A stretch of 28,762 bases of DNA, from contig QXVZ01011666.1 in the NCBI GenBank assembly GCA_008931825.1, positions 1 to 28,762 of the forward strand, written 5' to 3'. A program made the translations under genes and the position numbers. This stretch comes from Phallusia fumigata (Eukaryota > Chordata > Ascidiacea > Phlebobranchia > Ascidiidae). The notes under the pieces were generated by a model that made no database searches, was not told the origin of the DNA, and worked only from the letters and a program-made list of their open reading frames with translations. Positions 1 to 9,700 of this stretch are shown one piece after another (position 1 is the first letter of the stretch; every line of letters starts with the position of its first letter).

Positions 1-64
1 CTCCATGTACTCCTCATCCAGATGTCGGTTCCTGTCACCTTTGTCCGTCCTCCGTACTTGCAAC
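1..64 (-). CDS. FUT8: FUT8-like exon 7, partial: RRTDK donor-binding motif
   Basis: Acceptor GACAG at 66-65. It encodes LQVRRTDKGDRN and then HLDEEYME, matching the family's VRRTDK and EEYM blocks; the arginines bind the GDP-fucose diphosphate in this family. Phase continues from exon 6. The exon is cut by the window edge. Confidence 0.88.
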
Positions 65-3000
65 CTGTCGAAATGTGATTGGTGAAATCACTCGCTGTGC
101 ATTGTTGCAGTTTTGAAATAAGTTCCCAACCAGCTTCGTGCAGTCAACCGTTTCTTGCGCTCAAATTTGGGAGCATTTTCTCCTGACCCCGGGTATGGTT
201 TAACAAAACGGGATTTCACTCGGAGTAAATTACTTTAGTTCAGTGGTTCTCAACTGGGGAGGAATTTTATGAGTTAAGGGGAGGAATTTCACTTTATAGT
301 TATTCACGATAAGTATAGTATTTTTTCAGGAAGACCAGTGGTTCCAAACCTTATAATATTACTTTATATCACTTCTTGTCTAGTAGGGGAGGAATGAAAA
401 GTTTCAAAATAGGCAAAGAGGGAATGAATCAAAAAGGTTGGAAACCACTGGTTTGGTCCGACTTTTGCTTACCCAAGTATAGGAGTTGAGAAGTTGATCC
501 GTTTTACGACTTGTTCAATTTCGAGAAGTAACTGATCTGTGGGTCTCATAATGTATTTGACAATTTGACCTTGAAACCAGGCCACAGGAAGGCCATGGAA
601 AGACTGGATGTGAGAGGCGACATCTTGCGGTAGCGCGTCGGTTGGAAACATATCGTCGCGTATCCACAAGGGAGCGTCAAACGAAACAAATGGAAGTGAG
701 GGCGCTGAAAAAAAAACACAAAAAAACATTTGTACCGCATGATTATTCCCATCGTATTGCGTTTTGTGTGTTACTTTTATCCCAGATAACTGTTTACCTT
801 TTTTACCGTCCAATAACGGCATCGCCTCAGCTTTCTCGAGATCCACTGAGCATTTGCTTCCATTCATAAGAACGTCTTTATAGTGATTGCCGAGTTTGTA
901 GTGAAACAAGACAACTCGATTTGTGGCAAGCCCGATGTTGTAGCAGGCCGCCATGTGATGAACCATTCCACCAAAGCCATACTGGTTCGTAAGCAGGCAA
1001 ACCATCTTCTTCGCCACATCGCAACAATCCGGATTCTAAATTTGTAAAAAGGAACAAACTTTTTAAACTTTGTCGTGCTTCTGACCTAAGACAGACGTTT
1101 ATCGATCCGACCCAGTGGATCCGATGGGTTGATTCAAAATGAATTCACCAACTTAAAAAAATGATCCAACGAAAATGCAATAAGGCAGGTATCCCAACGG
1201 AGGACTCATTATCAGCATAACGCATTCAGGCGTTGTTCCGCCAACCGAGGTACAAATAAAACAAAAAAAAGATAGAGCTTCTTGCATGGTGGTTCCCCTT
1301 ACCTGTAACTGCCTCAGTCGATTTTGTATCTTTACCGAGAGCTCATCCACTTCCGTGCGTCGGGTGGTTTCCCGAAGTTGCGTAATTTTATAGACAGTGT
1401 TCATAAGAAAACTTCGAACCGAAAAAGATGTTAATTTTATGCCGAGCGCCGTTTTTTCGGCGACAAGTGCGTTTACTTGCTTGTTGCCACGTTTCTGTGA
1501 CGTTAACAGCAGCCGATTATGGATTGTTGATGGGGAGTTTGTGATCAAACTCGGTTATACCGCTAGCATCTCTAAACACATGCGTTCTGACTTGCAACAC
1601 GTTTAAGTTTGCAGTGTTAAAATATAAACTGATATTTAGTTGATTTGTACAATAGTTAAAATGTGTGTTCAAAAGTAAATTTCCTCTTGTTTCTACATAC
1701 CTCGATCTTGCCTGGAGTTCTTTGCTTAAACCCTTTCTTTGAAGCTGAAAGTGAAGATTATGTAGTTGTCTGTTGAGGGTGAAGAGGAGCTCTGGACCTT
1801 GAGGTTCTAACAAAAGCAGAACACAAGACCTTTAGCCTCAAAAGTTGCATACTTAGCCTAACACAGTGATTCTCAATTTTTTCACTACGGATCCCTTCAA
1901 CCGATTTAAAGCTAAAAACCCCCACGGAAAATTTACTTCGTAACTAGTCTGTTTGTGCATCAGTATAAGAAGAGAAACTATGCTCTTACAATTGACAAAA
2001 TTTTTGTTAAATTAGGCTACATTTTGAAAAAATCCCCCCTTGCAATACAAAACCTCTCCTCTAGTGGGGAGTTCCCCCAGATAAGAACCATTGGTCTAAC
2101 ACGTAGTAACACAGTTAACTTTAAATAAATGTTACCGCCAAAGGTGTGACAAACACGAAAGCATAACCGCTCAACGACGCACGTTACCAGAATAACTCTC
2201 ATGCGTGATTCNGCTGAAAGTGAAGATTATGTAGTTGTCTGTTGAGGGTGAAGAGGAGCTCCGGACCCTGAGGTTCTAACAAAAGCAGAACACAAGACCT
2301 TCAACCTCGAAATTTGCATAAATAACCTAACACAGTGATTCTCAACCTTTTTATTCCATGGATCCCTTTAACCGATTTAAAGCTGAAAACCCCCACGGAA
2401 AAATTTGCTTCGTAACTAGTCTGTTTATGCATCAGTATAAGAAGAGAAATTAAGCTCTTACAATTGACAAAATTTTAGTTAAATTGGCTTTATATTGAAA
2501 AAATCCCGCCTTACAATACAAAACCTCTCCTCTAGTGGGGAGTTCCCCCAGATAAGAACCATTGGTCTAACACGTAGTAACACAGTTAACTTTAAATAAA
2601 TGTTACCGCCAAAGGTGTGACAAACACGAAAGCATAACCGCTTAACGACGCACGTTACCAGAATAACTCTCATGCGTGCTTCGGCATGAAAAGTAATTTC
2701 AAGTTTACATTTGTACAAAAACTTGCTGTTTGAAAATGGGGGTTAGCTTTATACCTTCACTGCTCCTATGTTTTCCGCTACTAATATTCGTTATGTAGAC
2801 AAACCAATCCTATTGTAAAACGGCCTTAAAACAAACTTAACTTACTTGTTTCATACGGGATTTGTCTACCTTCGCCCGCAACACATTGACCACCATCCTC
2901 CTGCCCATCTAACCCTCTCAGATCACTAAACGTGCAAAAACTTTAAGATTTCTCTAAACAAGATTGGTGTACATCTCTAAAGACCGTTACATTTGTCATC

Positions 3001-3195
3001 TGATGCTATAAGGCTTCAAACATGTTTAAATTGCTTTGCTAAGTCGTCTTGATATATTTTGAATAACTATTTAGAACTTTTTGTAACTAACCGTTTTAAA
3101 GTTGCAAAGATAACTAGCGCTATAATGGAAGCGATCACTGCAGCAGTTCGACATGATTTCAGGACGTTATGAGCAGTCAACACTTTTACTTGCAT
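1..3195 (-). CDS. FUT8: FUT8-like alpha-1,6-fucosyltransferase, 5' part, open at left edge
   Basis: Enzymes of this family add core fucose from GDP-fucose to the innermost GlcNAc of N-glycans in the Golgi. Seven exons were assembled: 3195-3092, 2925-2846, 1806-1701, 1411-1303, 1035-798, 704-473 and 64-1. They give about 311 residues before the edge. Order: short cytosolic tail, membrane anchor at residues 17-33, a helical stem resembling the FUT8 coiled-coil region, then the GT23 catalytic fold starting NPDCCDVAKKMVC. The stretch QIVKYIMRP matches the family, and the GDP-fucose-binding RRTDK motif is at residues 294-298. All junctions keep phase. The rest of the catalytic domain and the C-terminal SH3 expected in FUT8 lie outside. 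Two cysteines of the vertebrate GCGYGC segment are replaced (YGFGG). Orthologue or tunicate paralogue cannot be decided here. The ATG lies 1.9 kb from the divergent Vav start. Confidence 0.85.
241..450. mobile_element. hAT-type MITE-like element
   Basis: Left end CAGTGGTTCTCAACTGG and right end GGTTGGAAACCACTG are imperfect inverted repeats of the CAGTGGTT(C/T) type seen in hAT elements. A further left-end copy, CAGTGGTTCCAAACCTT, lies inside at 336-352 and pairs well with 434-450, so the element may be nested or duplicated. Flanking 8-mers CTTTAGTT and GTTTGGTC match only partly. No coding capacity. It lies in the FUT8-like intron 65-472. Confidence 0.5.
473..704 (-). CDS. FUT8: FUT8-like exon 6: catalytic domain
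   Basis: Encodes LPFVSFDAPLWIRDD, ALPQDVASHIQSFHG and QIVKYIMRP, then FSTPILG at the donor GG|GTAAGC. Each block has a clear counterpart in FUT8, where the last leads directly into the RRTDK motif. Confidence 0.88.
705..797 (-). other. probable 93-nt intron, stop-free and a multiple of three
   Basis: Donor G|GTAAAC and a strong polypyrimidine tract of mostly T ending in CAG argue for an intron. Removing it joins DGKK to APSLPFVSFDAPLW, which fits the FUT8 alignment better than the 31 low-complexity residues it would encode. It contains no stop codon, so retention would insert 31 residues in frame. Confidence 0.65.
798..1035 (-). CDS. FUT8: FUT8-like exon 5: start of catalytic domain
   Basis: Begins after ATTTAG with NPDCCDVAKKMVC and continues LLTNQYGFGGMVHHMAACYN, aligning with the FUT8 block in which HH and several cysteines are conserved. 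The cysteines equivalent to human C212 and C230 (numbering from memory) are kept; the C218/C222 pair is lost. The end is placed at the donor AAAG|GTAAAC. The frame stays open through the following 93 bases, so a read-through form is possible. Confidence 0.8.
1303..1411 (-). CDS. FUT8: FUT8-like exon 4: end of stem
   Basis: Encodes SFLMNTVYKITQLRETTRRT and ends NRLRQLQ|GTAAGG. It corresponds to the FUT8 segment just before the conserved Asn-Pro of the catalytic domain. Entry phase 2 and exit phase 0 agree with the neighbouring exons. Confidence 0.8.
1701..1806 (-). CDS. FUT8: FUT8-like exon 3: helical stem
   Basis: Acceptor TTGTTAG at 1809-1807 and donor AG|GTATGT. It encodes PQGPELLFTLNRQLHNLHFQ and a continuation rich in Leu, Gln and Lys, which lines up with the coiled-coil region ahead of the FUT8 catalytic domain. 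Its upstream half is present again at 2213-2275. Confidence 0.75.
1744..2211. repeat. first copy of a 468-bp tandem duplicate ending at an N
   Basis: Runs from GCTGAAAGTGAAGATTATG within exon 3 to CATGCGTGATTC before the N at 2212. It matches 2213-2683 nearly base for base, with scattered substitutions and small indels. The divergence looks allelic. Confidence 0.85.
1864..2093. mobile_element. hAT-type MITE with 8-bp target duplication
   Basis: Starts CAGTGATTCTCAA and ends AGATAAGAACCATTG, an imperfect inverted repeat. It is flanked by GCCTAACA (1856-1863) and GTCTAACA (2094-2101), an 8-bp target duplication with one mismatch. It is 230 bp, has no ORF and is non-autonomous. It lies in the intron upstream of FUT8-like exon 3. 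Confidence 0.65.
2213..2275 (-). pseudogene. duplicate 5' half of FUT8-like exon 3
   Basis: Repeats the acceptor-side 63 bases of exon 3 with a few substitutions and stops at the N at 2212. It has no donor and is part of the 468-bp duplicate block. It is best read as a second haplotype left in the assembly rather than a working exon. Confidence 0.75.
2333..2564. mobile_element. second copy of the same MITE insertion
   Basis: Same element in the second duplicate block: starts CAGTGATTCTCAACC, ends AACCATTG, flanked by ACCTAACA and GTCTAACA. It is the same insertion event as 1864-2093. Confidence 0.65.
2846..2925 (-). CDS. FUT8: FUT8-like exon 2: luminal stem
   Basis: Acceptor TTTAG and donor A|GTAAGT fit the phases of both neighbouring exons (2 in, 1 out). 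It encodes a Gly/Asp/Gln-rich stretch, RDLRGLDGQEDGGQC onward. There is no recognisable similarity, so it is supported by splice sites and phase only. Confidence 0.6.
3092..3195 (-). CDS. FUT8: FUT8-like exon 1: signal anchor
   Basis: Starts with ATG at 3195, the first ATG after an in-frame TAA upstream. It encodes 34 residues plus two bases: a 16-residue basic N-terminus followed by the hydrophobic run TAAVIASIIALVIFATL (17-33), a type II Golgi signal-anchor layout. Donor CG|GTTAGT. The exon is placed by layout and phase with exon 2, since N-termini in this family are poorly conserved. Confidence 0.7.
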
Positions 3196-5115
3196 TTCTG
3201 TTGCAGCTGTATCTATCCACACGAAGTTCTGTTCTAAATTACAGGCACGTTCTTAATGTCGAAACTTTGAAACGCCTGAGTAGCAGCGCAACTGAAAATC
3301 GTTTACATCCGATTTGTAATAACGTTCTCACAACATCATTACACCTAATTCTTCCCACGAGTTTAACCCGGTTACGTGGTCAATCATACGTCCACAGGCG
3401 CTGATAGTTAAATGTTTGAAACAAACTACGAGCGACAAAATTATAGCAAACAAAGTAAAACAGATTATTTGCACAGTTGTTAGTCTGGGTATATTTTGCC
3501 AATGCCTGAAAGAAAATATTGTTTTAACCTGGTAACATTTGTCGTAAAGTTGTTGTCATCAGTAGAAATGACCTAGGAAAGCTGCGCAAAGTTGCTAGCC
3601 GCTGCCAAGGAAAAAAAGATGTATTTACTATTAAAAATTTGATGTCAGGTGTGATAATGGCCAATGTATACAATGTATAAGATCCAATACAACCAACCAA
3701 GATTGAGTTTAAGTAACAACTTACGGCGGTTTAACTTTAAAAAAGTCACTAGAATGTCACTGTAACCTATGACTTTTCCGATTTTAATTTTGTAGCAAAA
3801 ATTAGAGCACAAAAATGTGTTTCGGGATGAATCAGGAGCAGCCAAGAAAATTGCTCGCTCTATTTCTGACTTGTTTCCTGTGCTTAATGTTTCGCTTATA
3901 TATAGTATAATTGGTTGATCACGCACCTGTAACAGGAACCTGGTTTCATTTTAAAGGTCTTCGCATGTCCCATTTCACATTCCACATATGTATGTGTCTA
4001 AGTATTTTGTAAACTTTCCGCGAGTCCAACTACAACTGACAACACTATGGGCGCCGGTACATAGGAGCAAGAGGGGACACTTAATTGCCCCTCCTGGAAT
4101 TACGAAAAATATATCAAAAAAATATTTATGCATGTTCTATCAGAAAAACTCATGAATAAGTATGTATAGTAAAAGATTTGCCCCCTCTTGGAAAATTTTC
4201 TGTCGGCACAGCTCTTTTATTTTCTTCCGTCTGTTCGCATCCCGGAATTAAACAACTTTATAGAAATCATAGTTGTAAAGGCGAGTCACGTGACATTGGT
4301 TCCGACTAATTTTTCCGACTAGTATTTTTTTTAATTCAGGCTTTGATTGCTCACTGCCGAATTAGTAAATGTGTAAAACTACCTTGATATTATTAAATAC
4401 GTTTGTAGTTAATTAATATTTATTGAAATTAATGAAGGAACGAAGGCGTGTTAAATTGTGAATGCATCAAATTTCCAGCATGCAAGGTCCTATATTTGCG
4501 AAATTATGAAACTTCGGTTTTATAATATCTTGTCTAAACTATTTAAGGGAGTGAGAAAATTTGAAATGTCACCCCTATGGTATTTGTATTCTAACTTAGA
4601 AGCTAACGTTTCACAGTTTTTAAATAGGTGTGGCAATTAGCCCTGTTGTAGGAATTTTGCTTTTTTTCAACAAAAAAACATTTCCAATGTGAAATTCCAG
4701 TACTTACTGTTTTAATTCACCCGAGAGGATAAATTGGCTCTAACCATGAACTTTTTACCAGAATGAAAGAAGTTGGATCTGCTGCACACTTTGTCACAGT
4801 TATTCTGTTGGAACTTAAACAACACCCAGTTATACCAGCAATCATTTCGTTTTTAATGCAACTGGTGTAAAGATAAAAACCTGTGCAGCGATATAGTTGG
4901 ATGTGCAGTCGAATGTGTGCTGTTGTCCCTATTTGACCATACACTGTAATTTAAAAAAAAAAGTTTCTAATCTAATTATTTATGTAAATTTCAGGGAGAC
5001 GAAGAAAAACATGTAAAATATGTTAATTAAATCCTGGTGCTGGCAGTTAATGTAGTACGGTGAGGTTCACACCAGAAAAAAACTGATCTTCGGATTACAG
5101 ACAATTACAAAAAAA
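3196..5115. other. intergenic region between divergent FUT8-like and Vav genes
   Basis: No supportable exon on either strand; the small ORFs lack splice context and family similarity. It should hold the promoters of both genes. A segment around 4045-4220 (GGGCGCCGG, GAGGGG...CCCCTC, then TGCCCCCTCTTGG) looks like a degraded repeat. No clear TATA box or other site could be assigned. Confidence 0.5.
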
Positions 5116-5325
5116 ATGGATCGTGAATTATGGAGGCAATGTGTCCGTTGGCTCATCGACACCGGTGTGTTACCACGGCAACATCGGACATCCCAAAGTT
5201 ATGCGACAGTTTTCGATCTTGCTCAAACCTTGCGAGACGGGGTGGTTTTGTGCAACCTCCTCAATGTGATTAAGCCTGGAGCTGTGGATTTCGCCAGAAT
5301 CAATCTAAGACCTCAAATGCTTCAA
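5116..5325 (+). CDS. VAV: Vav exon 1: CH domain, first part
   Basis: Encodes [20 protein letters not shown] and onward to [11 protein letters not shown] and INLRPQMLQ, near-diagnostic for Vav CH domains. Donor CAA|GTAAGA, phase 0, 70 residues. Confidence 0.95.
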
Positions 5326-8300
5326 GTAAGAATCATGCAAACTTGTTAACAATTTGGTTTCTTTTTGAAAGTAAGTTTGGCCTTTGAAAGAAAGTATTTA
5401 TGGGTGCCATCAAATAAATCTTGTGAATGGAAAAAAGTTTGGCTCAGTTAAAGTTGTCAAAAGCACTTCTAGCATTATGATGTAATGAAATTATCTTTAT
5501 TGGTTTGCAGTTTTTGTGCATTCAAAACATCAGAACAGTTTTGGAATCCTTGGAAATGGTCTTTCACTTCTTTGGAGATGATTTATATCTTCCTGAAGAT
5601 CTGTTTGAAATGACAGACATTCCAAAGGTTTGATTGGTTTTGTACATATTTTTTAAGGTGCACACATTACTAATCAAAAAGGTTTCAACATGTTAATTTT
5701 TTTAGGTGTTACGGGTCCTTTCACTGTTATCACAAACACCAATTGCTTCATCCAGATTCAAGTAGGTTAAAACATGCTGTCGGTAATGTGTTTTTGCAAG
5801 TTTGTAAGTTCGAAGATATATTATGTTTATTGATATTAAGCAAATTGTTAAAATATGGTAGCATTGTATATGCGGGCAGTTAAGGCACTCTTCTTAATTC
5901 CTCTTAGAGTCTCAGCTTTGTAGGTGGTTTGTGGCCCTGACAAATTTTACAATGCTTGCCAGTGTAAAAGTGAAACTAGCTGTCATTGTGTGTTTATCAC
6001 AAAAACACAGCTGGCCGTTTTTCAACATTGGTTAATTATTTGAAAGTATGTTGGTTCCAAAATTTCAAAAGACAATTTTCCAAACTACTGGACTAGATTT
6101 TAAACATATTCTCAAAAACATTCTTTACAAATTCCTTTCTAGGCCTTTTCCTGAAAACAGCCATCTGTCTCTCCCATATCGCCATGAGGAGGAGGAAGAA
6201 GATATTTATCGCAATTTACCTGATCTTGCCAGGTTGGTACAGTTTATTACATATTTGGCAAAAAGCCACAACCTGAAACAAAACATTTCTGCTGAGACTG
6301 TTTTGGATTTTTTAATATTGCATCAGAACTATTTTAGTTCTAAAGCATTACACATAACTTTATTATTGACCAAGTGGTGATTTCCAAACATCTTGTATTT
6401 CTCAGAAATTATCCTATAAATATAGTGAGAAAAAAAACTCTTTAATATAACTAAACATTGCATATGCATGTATAATGCTCTAGTTGAAGTTTTAAAACAT
6501 GCACAATAGAAACTTTTTGAAATTTTGAAACAGATTTTGAAAAAGTGTTGATAAAATTTCATATATTTAGGATTTCAATTTACCATTGTGAGCATTTGTA
6601 GCAGCATTTAAACACCCCTGCTAGAGTTAAATAGAAAACCCTTATTGCAAGTTAAACAACGTAACTAACAATACTATGTTTTTGTTACCGATACTTGTAG
6701 CATGAGGTTTTGTATTGTTGTCAACAATGAGAGTACTGTACTTTAGTGGCTTGTATTCCTGGTTTTGTCAATTGTTAGTCGGTCTGACTTGACGTAAGTT
6801 TATTCTACTTCCTTGTTCTACATTTCTGGTGAATCATATCACTACTGGCCTGGTGCAGCCCTGCGTTATATGCTGTGCCTTCATTGCTGTGTGGTTAATT
6901 GCCTTTAAACTGAGATCACTGTATAAGTAGCTACTTTACAGTTTCATTACACAAATATGTTGTTTTTCATTGCTATAGCTTAAAATGCTGATTGCCCAAA
7001 AATTATGCTCGGTTTCACATTACTAGTTGTCCTGGAACTCTTAAGAAGTTTTATGGTCACTTACAAAATCTAGTGGAAACGTTGTTCTTACAAAAAGCAC
7101 GACGATTTCAAAATGTTGTTTTAGTGACTTATTTATAGGCTCTTAATATGAGGCAAATTTTAATCCTTATCTGCGTTTAATCTATGTGTGAATAATATTA
7201 TAATTCCTAAGCCAATAGGCAGGCCATGCATAATTTATGAATGGGCATTTTACAACTGGGTAGTAAGACATGCTAATTGCTTTAGTAGCATTAAGATTTA
7301 CAGGGATTGTAAAACCTGCATTGTTTTGGTTTTAGAAAGAGTAGAACAATCCCTGCACCGCCTACACATACACAAGACTCAAATTCCTGCTTGTGACACA
7401 TAAAATTCTATTTGACATCTATTTCCTCAAGTTTTTTGCACTGTGTAAAATTGCACTGTGCTTTTAAAGTTGTAAAAATGTTTGAAGTTCTTTACATATT
7501 GTTTCTCTTTTTATAACCTATGTGCAATGGTTACTTGATTTTTATCATGTTTTTGTTGGTGTTGCGTTAATTATTGGCAACACTTAACATAAAAATCTCA
7601 TGTTTTTCTGGGTCAATGCCTTTTTGTGTGCAATAATTTTCTGCCTACTTTTACAGCACAATGTTGTGATACATTTGTGTACCCCCGGTAGAAACTGAAA
7701 CTGAGTAAACTACATTTATGCCGAATACTTTCATGTTGTTGTGTATGTATAATGTTTTTTCCCAATAAAGTTAACTAGGTTGTTGTAACAATATTATGAC
7801 ATCATTTTTGAAACTATTATTTAATTCCTTTGATTTTAATTTATTCATGAAGTTTCTTTTGTCCCCACAACTTTGAAAAACAAAAACATCTAAAAAGAGA
7901 TGGAACAAATTTAAGTACAACCTACTTACAAACATGGAATATAAATGTAACAAACAATTGTTAAGAATAAACAGTCCTAGCACTTTAAGTAAGAAATAAT
8001 TGTTTTGATACAGTGATCGAGATCTAGCAGATGAAGAGGAGCTTTACGATTCTGTTGCTGATGCCGAGAATAAGGAGGAGGAAGAGATTTATGGGTCCCT
8101 GATCGCCCCCACCACTGTGACATCCCCAACCAAGGTAATTTACAGTTGTTCACTTACGGTTTAAACATAAACTTTGATAGTACTTTGACAATGTTTCTTA
8201 AACATTTACTTATGCGATCATAAGAAAAATCCCATCAACTCATTCCTAAAGCAGAAATAGACAATACTATTCTGTTCTTTTCTAAGGGTTTGAATACAGA

Positions 8301-8774
8301 AATATATTAGCTGTTTAACATGTAGTTGTCATCGATAAACTGAAAATTATTGTTGTGATTTGCAAAAATTTTGCCCGACCTGTTCTGGTTCACACAACAG
8401 TTTGATGTTACAATAAAATTCAAACACAATGGCTTCTATAGCAGATCACCATATTTTGTTAATTTTAGGATCGTCGTGGCTGTTGTGTAAGTGAAATACT
8501 CGAAACTGAACGAAACTACGTCCAACATCTGAACATGATGCTGAAGAAATTCAAGGATCCGTTGAAAACAAAACTTCAAATAAAAGATCTGCAAACAATT
8601 TTTATGAACATGGATGTAAGAATAAAACTCCAAATATTTCAAGTAAATTAACCAGAAGCATTTTGCTGTTAACTTAATGTTTTTTAGATACTCTACAATA
8701 TTCACAAGGATTTTTTAAACGAAATTGAGCGTGCCAAAAATGACAAGTTGAGTCAACCATTTCTTAAATACAAG
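5116..8774 (+). CDS. VAV: Vav guanine-nucleotide exchange factor, N-terminal exons 1-7
   Basis: Vav proteins activate Rho/Rac GTPases downstream of tyrosine kinases at the plasma membrane. Exons: 5116-5325, 5511-5627, 5706-5761, 6143-6232, 8014-8134, 8469-8615, 8688-8774; all junctions keep phase and give 276 residues. Order: calponin-homology domain (about 1-128); acidic region with three tyrosine motifs, DIY150, ELY169 and EIY184, equivalent to the autoinhibitory tyrosines phosphorylated by Src/Syk kinases in vertebrate Vav; then the first helices of the DH domain ([20 protein letters not shown]). ATG 5116 is preceded by an in-frame TAG at 5053 and by an A-rich context. The chain stops at FLKYK; the rest of DH and all of PH are absent before the C1 exon at 10552. 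Confidence 0.93.
5511..5627 (+). CDS. VAV: Vav exon 2: CH domain, middle
   Basis: TTGCAG|TTT acceptor. Encodes [20 protein letters not shown] and [13 protein letters not shown], matching the FLCxxNIRTFL and ELFEAFDLFD blocks of Vav. Phase 0 at both ends. Confidence 0.95.
5706..5761 (+). CDS. VAV: Vav exon 3: end of CH domain
   Basis: Encodes [18 protein letters not shown], the counterpart of the Vav segment LSALSWTPIAQ. A very short exon, exit phase 2. Confidence 0.92.
6143..6232 (+). CDS. VAV: Vav exon 4: acidic region, first tyrosine
   Basis: Encodes [20 protein letters not shown] followed by [14 protein letters not shown] matches the MPFP start of the Vav acidic region, and DIY150 is the counterpart of human Vav1 Y142. 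Phase 2 in and out. Confidence 0.92.
6233..8013 (+). other. Vav intron 4
   Basis: A 1.8-kb AT-rich intron, GT at 6233 and AG at 8012-8013. It splits the tyrosine motifs between exons 4 and 5. No exon, repeat or RNA gene was recognised inside. Confidence 0.7.
8014..8134 (+). CDS. VAV: Vav exon 5: acidic region, second and third tyrosines
   Basis: Encodes [20 protein letters not shown] and [16 protein letters not shown]169 and EIY184 match human Vav1 Y160 and Y174. Enters phase 2, leaves phase 0. Confidence 0.93.
8469..8615 (+). CDS. VAV: Vav exon 6: start of DH domain
   Basis: Encodes [20 protein letters not shown] through LQTIFMNMD. This is conserved region 1 of Dbl-homology domains (EI..TE..Y) plus the Vav-type IFxNM(D/E) block. 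Phase 0 at both ends. Confidence 0.93.
8688..8774 (+). CDS. VAV: Vav exon 7: DH domain, continued
   Basis: Encodes [20 protein letters not shown] and LSQPFLKYK. In vertebrate Vav the next residues start the central DH helices; no exon for them follows in this window. Exit phase 0 at KYK|GTTGGT. Confidence 0.9.
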
Positions 8775-9681
8775 GTTGGTAGTAGTTTCCATGTCATATC
8801 TTTCATTTTAATTTGTGCCTCTTCGAGCTCAAAAAGCCCAAGACTTTGTTCCCTATTTTTTCACACAAATACTTAATACAGTTGTAAATGCATTGGCAAA
8901 AACCTTTTTGATTTGTAGTTCCAGCAAAGTTTGGGTATACATAAAAGACACAACTTTTTAAGTGTTAAAGTATCAAATAAAACAACGATCCACAAACCAG
9001 TGAAAAATTAATGCTTTCCTGTTCAATCAAGCCCTTGTGTAACTTTCTGATGATTAGTTGTCCAAACCAGTTTCAGTTTCACACTATCAAAAGAAAAAAC
9101 AAGAATACGAACTTTCGGTGGCATCTTATATGTGTATTGTTTACAATGTAGATTATTATCTTTGCTTTTTAAAGTTACAAAATTTTGCATTGCAAAGCTT
9201 GCTACAATTCATGACATGGCCTCACCTTGTTTCAAAACAGAAAGTAAACGTGTTTATGGTGTGCAAACATCTGTGTACAAACCGGCAAGTACAGCCAGGT
9301 CAAACTCATTAACATGGTTTAATAATTACAAACCAGTCAGGGTATTTTGTACAACCCTATTTCTTTATTAATTGCGTGTTTCGGGTCATGACATTGTCAA
9401 GGATTTTCAGACAATTTTTTTGTTTTTGAAGTTTGCAGTCAGTAAACTAATTATGGGTCCCCTTCCATGAAGGGGACACATATTGTTTTTACTCTGTTTT
9501 TTTTTTCTTTTTTTCTGTCTAACGCGAGTTTGTTCCCACGTTTTGGTCATGAAGGAGTTGTCCGAATTTCTTCAAATTTTCACACATGATAGATGTGTAT
9601 CTGAAGTTGTGCACTGTCAACTTTTTACCCCAATTCACCCATCGGTTCACCCACAGGCCCCCAAAATGTAAAATTTTTAAA

Positions 9682-9700
9682 GGGGGGGGGGGGGGGGGGG
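9682..9700 (+). repeat. poly-G run (19 G)
   Basis: Uninterrupted run of 19 G. Such tracts stop polymerases and reads, which fits the nearby assembly breaks. They could form G-quadruplexes. Confidence 0.95.

Larger units (their letters stand above)
2213..2683. repeat. second copy of the 468-bp duplicate
   Basis: Begins directly after the N at 2212 with the same GCTGAAAGTG start and runs past CATGCGTGCTTC into unique sequence. Both copies carry the same MITE insertion, so that insertion is older than the copy split. Confidence 0.85.

Noticed and set aside
336-450. 115-bp element as a separate MITE
   Set aside because: Inverted repeats are good but the flanks AGGAAGAC and GTTTGGTC do not match; treated as part of the element at 241-450.
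3153-3404. 83-residue plus-strand ORF
   Set aside because: Antisense to FUT8-like exon 1, which has a signal anchor, correct phase and donor on the minus strand.
3645-3926. 93-residue minus-strand ORF as an extra FUT8-like exon
   Set aside because: Exons 1-3 already join in phase, and its sequence does not resemble the family.
4045-4220. Possible transposon with GGGCGCCGG end and TGTCGGCACAG end
   Set aside because: The ends pair poorly and no target duplication was found; kept only as a note on the intergenic region.
9058-9371. Overlapping plus-strand ORFs where DH/PH exons are expected
   Set aside because: Translations show none of the DH or PH motifs of Vav.
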